From: Gaertneriomyces semiglobifer
Taxonomy: Eukaryota; Chytridiomycota; Chytridiomycetes; Spizellomycetales; Spizellomycetaceae
DNA: 64,000 nucleotides
Direction: 5' to 3'
Assembly (NCBI GenBank): GCA_025558075.1
Contig: JAHLKF010000022.1
Location: 248,001 to 312,000 of the forward strand
Part shown: positions 59,930 through 64,000 of the stretch, piece after piece
How positions within the stretch are numbered: the stretch's first letter is position 1
Layout of the letters: each line of letters starts with the position of its first letter
The notes under the pieces: generated by a model
Seen by the model: only the letters and a program-made list of their open reading frames with translations
What the model was told of the DNA's origin: nothing
Database searches by the model: none
Translations under genes and position numbers: made by a program

Positions 59930-60982
59930 ATGCCTAGTGCGGAAAGAACAATTCGCGATCTATCCGCCCTGGTTACAGGTGCAAGCCGTGGCATCGGTCG
60001 AGCGGTGGCAGTGGGTCTTGCTCAAGAAGGGTCAGTGTGCACAAACGTTCTGAGCATGCAGAAAGTGATCTTGACATCGGTGTCTTGGCCTTCGCAGATG
60101 TCGTGTAGCCCTTGTCGCGCGCAATGCGGAAAAGCTGGAGCAAGTTCGCTCGGAGTGCATGAATGCTGGCGCCCAAGAGGCATTGGTACTGCCTTGTGAT
60201 GTCACCAACGATGAAGATACTCAGAAGGTGGTAGATACCATCAAAAGCAAATTTGGCACATTGAACATATTAGTCAACAACTCTGGTATTGGAGGAGCTG
60301 GAGACGCCTTTGAATGCGATTGGGAAGGATGGAAAAATGTAATGGATGTGAATCTCCTCTCCTGTATGAGAATGACCAAGCTCGCTCTGCCCTTGCTCAA
60401 GGTATGTCTGGCTGTCCAGTTGCTCATCCATTATTTGTTTGACATAATAACTTGATTTGCAGTCTTCTGGTCGCGGCTACATCATCAACATCGCATCACT
60501 TGCAGGTCGTCGAACTATGAAGGGCAATGTTGATTATGGTGAGGCGTTGCTTGGGTTAGTCAGGTCAGGTTTTCTGACTGTTATTAACGGACCATACAGC
60601 GACGTCGAAAGCAGGTGTCATTCAGTTCAGCAACTCTCTTTTCGAAGACGTTCGCGACGCAAATATTAAAGTGTGCTCCATCAGCCCTGGGTAAGATGCC
60701 TATGTCAAGCGACACCAGCGCCTGTGAATCATTTTCTCACTGTATAACCCTTGCCCGGGTAGATATGTGGCGACGGACATGGTTAAAAATGTGAACAGGG
60801 ACCACGCGAAGTTCATCCTGCCGGAGGACATTGCGGACACTGTTCTATATGTAACAAAGGTGTGTATCATCGGAGCACATTCACCGTGTATCTTGAGCAC
60901 GCGTCAGCTGATGCTCGTCATGTAGCTGTCTCCGTCGGCATGCCCAACGGAAATTGTTATTCGCCCTCAATTGACACCCTAG
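59930..60982 (+). CDS. Short-chain dehydrogenase/reductase
   Basis: 241 aa from exons 59930-60030, 60098-60401, 60463-60538, 60600-60690, 60763-60859 and 60926-60982. Classical SDR: ALVTGASRGIGRAVAVGLAQ (NADP-type Rossmann), CDVTNDEDTQ, LNILVNNSGIGG, the catalytic Ser in YIINIASLAGR, and YxxxK spelled DYATSKAG across the exon 3-4 join. ISPGYVATDMVKN is the usual post-catalytic segment. A Cys replaces a residue at the exon 1-2 join (EGCRVALVARN). No targeting signal. Substrate cannot be assigned; ketoacyl or sepiapterin-like reductases are the nearest general types. Confidence 0.88.
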
Positions 60983-61067
60983 ACCCCACAGTCATTCAAT
61001 TTTCGGCATGTGTATGATATTTACAAGTATTACATAAATAATTGGGCTGTTGCTCAATATGGTTATT

Positions 61068-63860
61068 CTACTCTTCCATCCCGTCGTCCTCGCCACCATC
61101 GTTATCGTCCATCTCGATTCTTCTTTTCTTACTCGCGCCTCCATCTTTGAAGAACGCTTTCGCTGTTTTCTCGCGCATAGCTTCCACGCTATTCTCGTCC
61201 TCAGCCCATTCCAAAACCAAGTGTCGACCGTACAAGTGTGTGGACGCTAATGATTCAAAGGCTGACTTCGCTTCTTGTTTCGTCAGGAAGTCAATGAAAC
61301 AGAAACCGCGGTGAGTATTATCTGGCTTCTTGGGTAAACGGAGTGACTTAATCTGACCAAATGAACTGCAGAAATGACAGATCGTCAGCACCAGTACGGA
61401 AAAACAGCAAAGCAACAAAACTTACGAGAATAACTGTCGGATGTCTCTCTTGGTCGCTTCGAACGGGATGTTACGGACAATAAGTTTGGAACCAGTCGCT
61501 TTGATGGCGCCGTCTGAACCCCGCTTTTTGGAGACTTGAGTGGTGCTCTTCGCGGCAGCGTTGGAAAACTTCAATTGTAGGGTATGTCCATCCAACTGCA
61601 TACTCTGTAAACTCTTCATGCAACGCATCGCATCTTCTTTGTTGTTGAACTCCAAAAATCCGAACCCCATACTCAATTTTCCACCAGTCTTCTTATCTGG
61701 TTTCGTGGCTACCCGCGCAGTCCTCAGCCCACGGCAACCGCCAAATGCTTGCATTAAGCCTTCCTCGGTGGTGTTGAAATTGAGGTTTTTGACAAACAGC
61801 GTTGCCACAGGCATCGCATCGGGATCCTCCGCTCCATCTGCTGGCGTTGCAAGATCTTGAATCGCAGCCTTCGTGTCATCCTCGGTTTGACGGGATGGTG
61901 AAACAGGTTCACCATTCACTTGCTCCTCGGTGTTCCCTTCGACAGCTCTCTTCCGTCGAGCTTCATGCTCTTCTCGATCAAACTCTTTCTTGAACGTGCC
62001 AATTGGCGCCCATTCAAGATACAACGGAAGGTGCTTGAACTTACTGAAAGCTAACCTTTGAAACGCAGACTTTGCCTCATTCAAACGAAGGAATTCGACG
62101 AGCGCGATTGTCTTGGCCGGAACAAGGATCATTCGACCTATGTCACCGAATTTTGCGAACACCTCTTGTAATTCCTCTTCTTCGGTATTAGCAGGCAAAT
62201 TCTTCACCAAAATGATGGTCTTACTGCGCTCCTTGCGCTTCTCGAAAGCGCTCAAATCGATCCCCTCATCCTCCAAGTACTTCTTGGTTTCTGTTATGAT
62301 ATGTGTTTCTGCAAGAGCAAGTCGAACAGCCATGTCTTCCGCCTCCGGGTTCAAAATATCCCCTTTCTTTACACCAAGCTTTTTCGCCATCGCTTCTGCT
62401 ACGGTGTCACTATTCATGAACAAGCTGTTCCAGGTAAATTCATTCCCGGCACCCGCCTTCCTTTGCTTATCCCGCTTGGCTTTAAAACTAGCAGGATCCG
62501 CATCTTCTTCGACAGGTCGCGGTTTCTCTTTCCCAGGAAGAATTTCAAGAAGTCGACCCTGAAAAATCGATCCATCTAGCTCTACAAATGCTTTTACGGC
62601 GTGCTCCGGTAGCAAGAAGAGGATAAATGCGAAGCCTTTCGACTTTTTCGTTGCCTTTTCAATCGGAATGTGTACCTCTGAGAGAGGCCCATATTTTTCA
62701 AACAACTTATGGAGATCCTCCTCGGTGCAGCTGAACGGGAGATTCTTGACAAATAATCTCCCAGTGTCGGCAATGATGTCCGCAGGCGGCATGTCATTTT
62801 CCAGTGGCGCCAACGGTTTCGCAAAAGATGGGGCAGGTTCAGAGGTTGGGTCCTCCATCAGCGCCAACCGACTTGCATGAATACCGGATGCCGGTTGTGT
62901 CGCATCAGCCTCGTGGGAAGGCGACTGTGGCGACGGCTGCTGCGAGTCTACCACATCGTCATCATGCTCCATGTCAATCTGTGAATCATCGGCTTCATTC
63001 TCATCGTCAATATTCCTGTTCATCTTCATTCGCAAGTAATCCATATCGGAAAGCGTGTTGTCGTGTGCTACGGAATTTTGACCATTATCGTTGACCGCTT
63101 CCTCTTGATCCTTTTCAATCGGTTGTATTTTTTGTTCAACCACAGTGTCGTCCTTTGGTGTATCATTATTGCTTACTGTCCCTGCCGCAGGTAAGTCATC
63201 GTACAGCTCATCGTCCGAGTCATCGAACGTGACATGCGACTTCGTTACTAGTAATCCATCTCCTCCGGTTTTTTTATTAGGCACAGTCAAAACTTTCGCT
63301 TTCACTTTTGATTTCTTAATAGTGTTTGCATCCTCTGGGAGAATGTCGTCGTTTGCCCATGTCTTCCCTCGCGCTAATGAACGCGGCCTCATCACCTCCA
63401 GAAATTCTTTCAACTTAGGATCCTGTTCATCAGCATAGAGCTTAGATATCAACGTTTGTTTTCTTTTAGCATCGTTTTCGGTCTCCTCTCGTTGCTTTTG
63501 TATCCTCTCCTGGCGCTCCGCCCGTTTCCTCCGCGCTTCTTCTTCGGCGTCGTTCTTCCGCTGGAAAGCGGAACTACCTTGCGAGTACCTACTCCATGGT
63601 CGCGGAAGACTGGTATCGCCAATTGCTTTCGCCGCTTCAACTTGGATTTTGGAAGTGTCAATGAACGTGTTATTGAAGTACTTTAGTGCAGCCTTTGCAT
63701 CCTTTTCCGTTTTATAGCCAATGTAACCGAATCGGCGGAACACCCCGTCACCATTCTTGACAAGCTTCGCGTCAGTAACTTCACCCTTTTGCCCAAAGTG
63801 CTCCTTAAAACGTTCAAGGGTATAGTGTTTTGGTAGGTTCTTGACTATAAGCCGAGACAT
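61068..63860 (-). CDS. MRD1: Mrd1/RBM19-type ribosome biogenesis factor with five RRMs
   Basis: Nucleolar pre-rRNA-binding protein needed for U3-dependent 18S processing. 910 aa from exons 63860-61426 and 61365-61068, joined inside RRM5. RRM1 (about 1-80) begins [20 protein letters not shown], the Mrd1 hallmark. Then come RRM2 ([20 protein letters not shown]), RRM3 ([20 protein letters not shown]), RRM4 ([20 protein letters not shown]) and RRM5 ([20 protein letters not shown]). Five RRMs match fungal Mrd1, not the six of animal RBM19. Between RRM1 and RRM2 are a Lys/Glu coil and an acidic disordered stretch. The C-terminus is basic then acidic. Start is the ATG immediately before RRM1. Confidence 0.95.
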
Positions 63861-64000
63861 CCTGTGTGTGTATTAGTTGTGCTGATGGGTTTGCTGGTGA
63901 GAAAATCCTCAACTCGCAACGAGTTTAGGCGTCACCAAAAAGAAGTATGTGGCACAGTCATGTACATAAAGCACAGTCATGTAAGCGGTGGTGGCATTTT
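63861..64000. promoter_or_regulatory. MRD1 upstream region with a short direct repeat
   Basis: Upstream flank of MRD1. The 13-mer gcacagtcatgta occurs twice, at 63952-63964 and 63971-63983 (period 19). The same ggcacagtca core appears in the palindrome cluster near 28045. The window ends at 64000, so any gene beyond cannot be seen. Confidence 0.45.

Overview
The window is nuclear DNA of an intron-rich fungus, most likely a zoosporic (chytrid-type) one. About 27 genes give recognisable products. Most are split by short introns, typically 50-75 nt, with GTNNGT donors and CTNAC-like branch sites. The fungal signs are glucosamine-6-phosphate synthase, Mrd1-type and borealin-type proteins and gene density. 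The flagellar signs are a head-to-head pair encoding the dynein-2 intermediate chain WDR34 and the axonemal dynein assembly factor Kintoun/DNAAF2, plus a kinesin-13. Exon boundaries were worked out by hand from splice signals, reading phase and family conservation. No RNA-seq or database search was available.

Layout. 0-7.4 kb: proteasome beta5 (runs off the left edge), borealin, a secreted prolyl oligopeptidase, class II DAHP synthase. 7.9-15.4 kb: a protein with two D-Ala-D-Ala-ligase-like ATP-grasp modules, a secreted histidine phosphatase, a tandem CsaA-like protein, a USP12/46-type deubiquitinase. 16.7-24.7 kb: MCM8 (17 exons), peptide deformylase, an unknown membrane protein, phosphatidylinositol-4-phosphate 5-kinase. 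25-34.5 kb: complex I ESSS/NDUFB11 subunit, mitochondrial carrier, two unknown genes, a glycosyltransferase-like gene, a 3-oxoacyl reductase-type SDR. 35.9-42.5 kb: FRA10AC1, oligoribonuclease, SAM-domain kinesin-13, VAMP. 42.9-53.6 kb: M16 metalloprotease, I9 protease inhibitor, CDK9-type kinase, an unknown gene, GFA1. 53.7-63.9 kb: WDR34, DNAAF2, a TSTD2/TrhO rhodanese, a small unknown gene, an SDR, and Mrd1.

The genes are mostly unrelated housekeeping functions and there is no operon-like cluster. The functional grouping that stands out is the flagellar WDR34-DNAAF2 pair, which shares a 174-bp intergenic region. Points worth a second look are the double ATP-grasp protein (second module apparently missing its metal-binding motif), the duplicated CsaA-like domain (a prokaryotic family), very small exons (4, 14, 18, 23 and 26 nt) including one that carries most of a catalytic cysteine codon, a GC-AG intron in GFA1, a 29-bp duplication that copies a start codon into a uORF, and several tandem repeats. 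No rRNA, CRISPR array, intact transposon or convincing tRNA was found.
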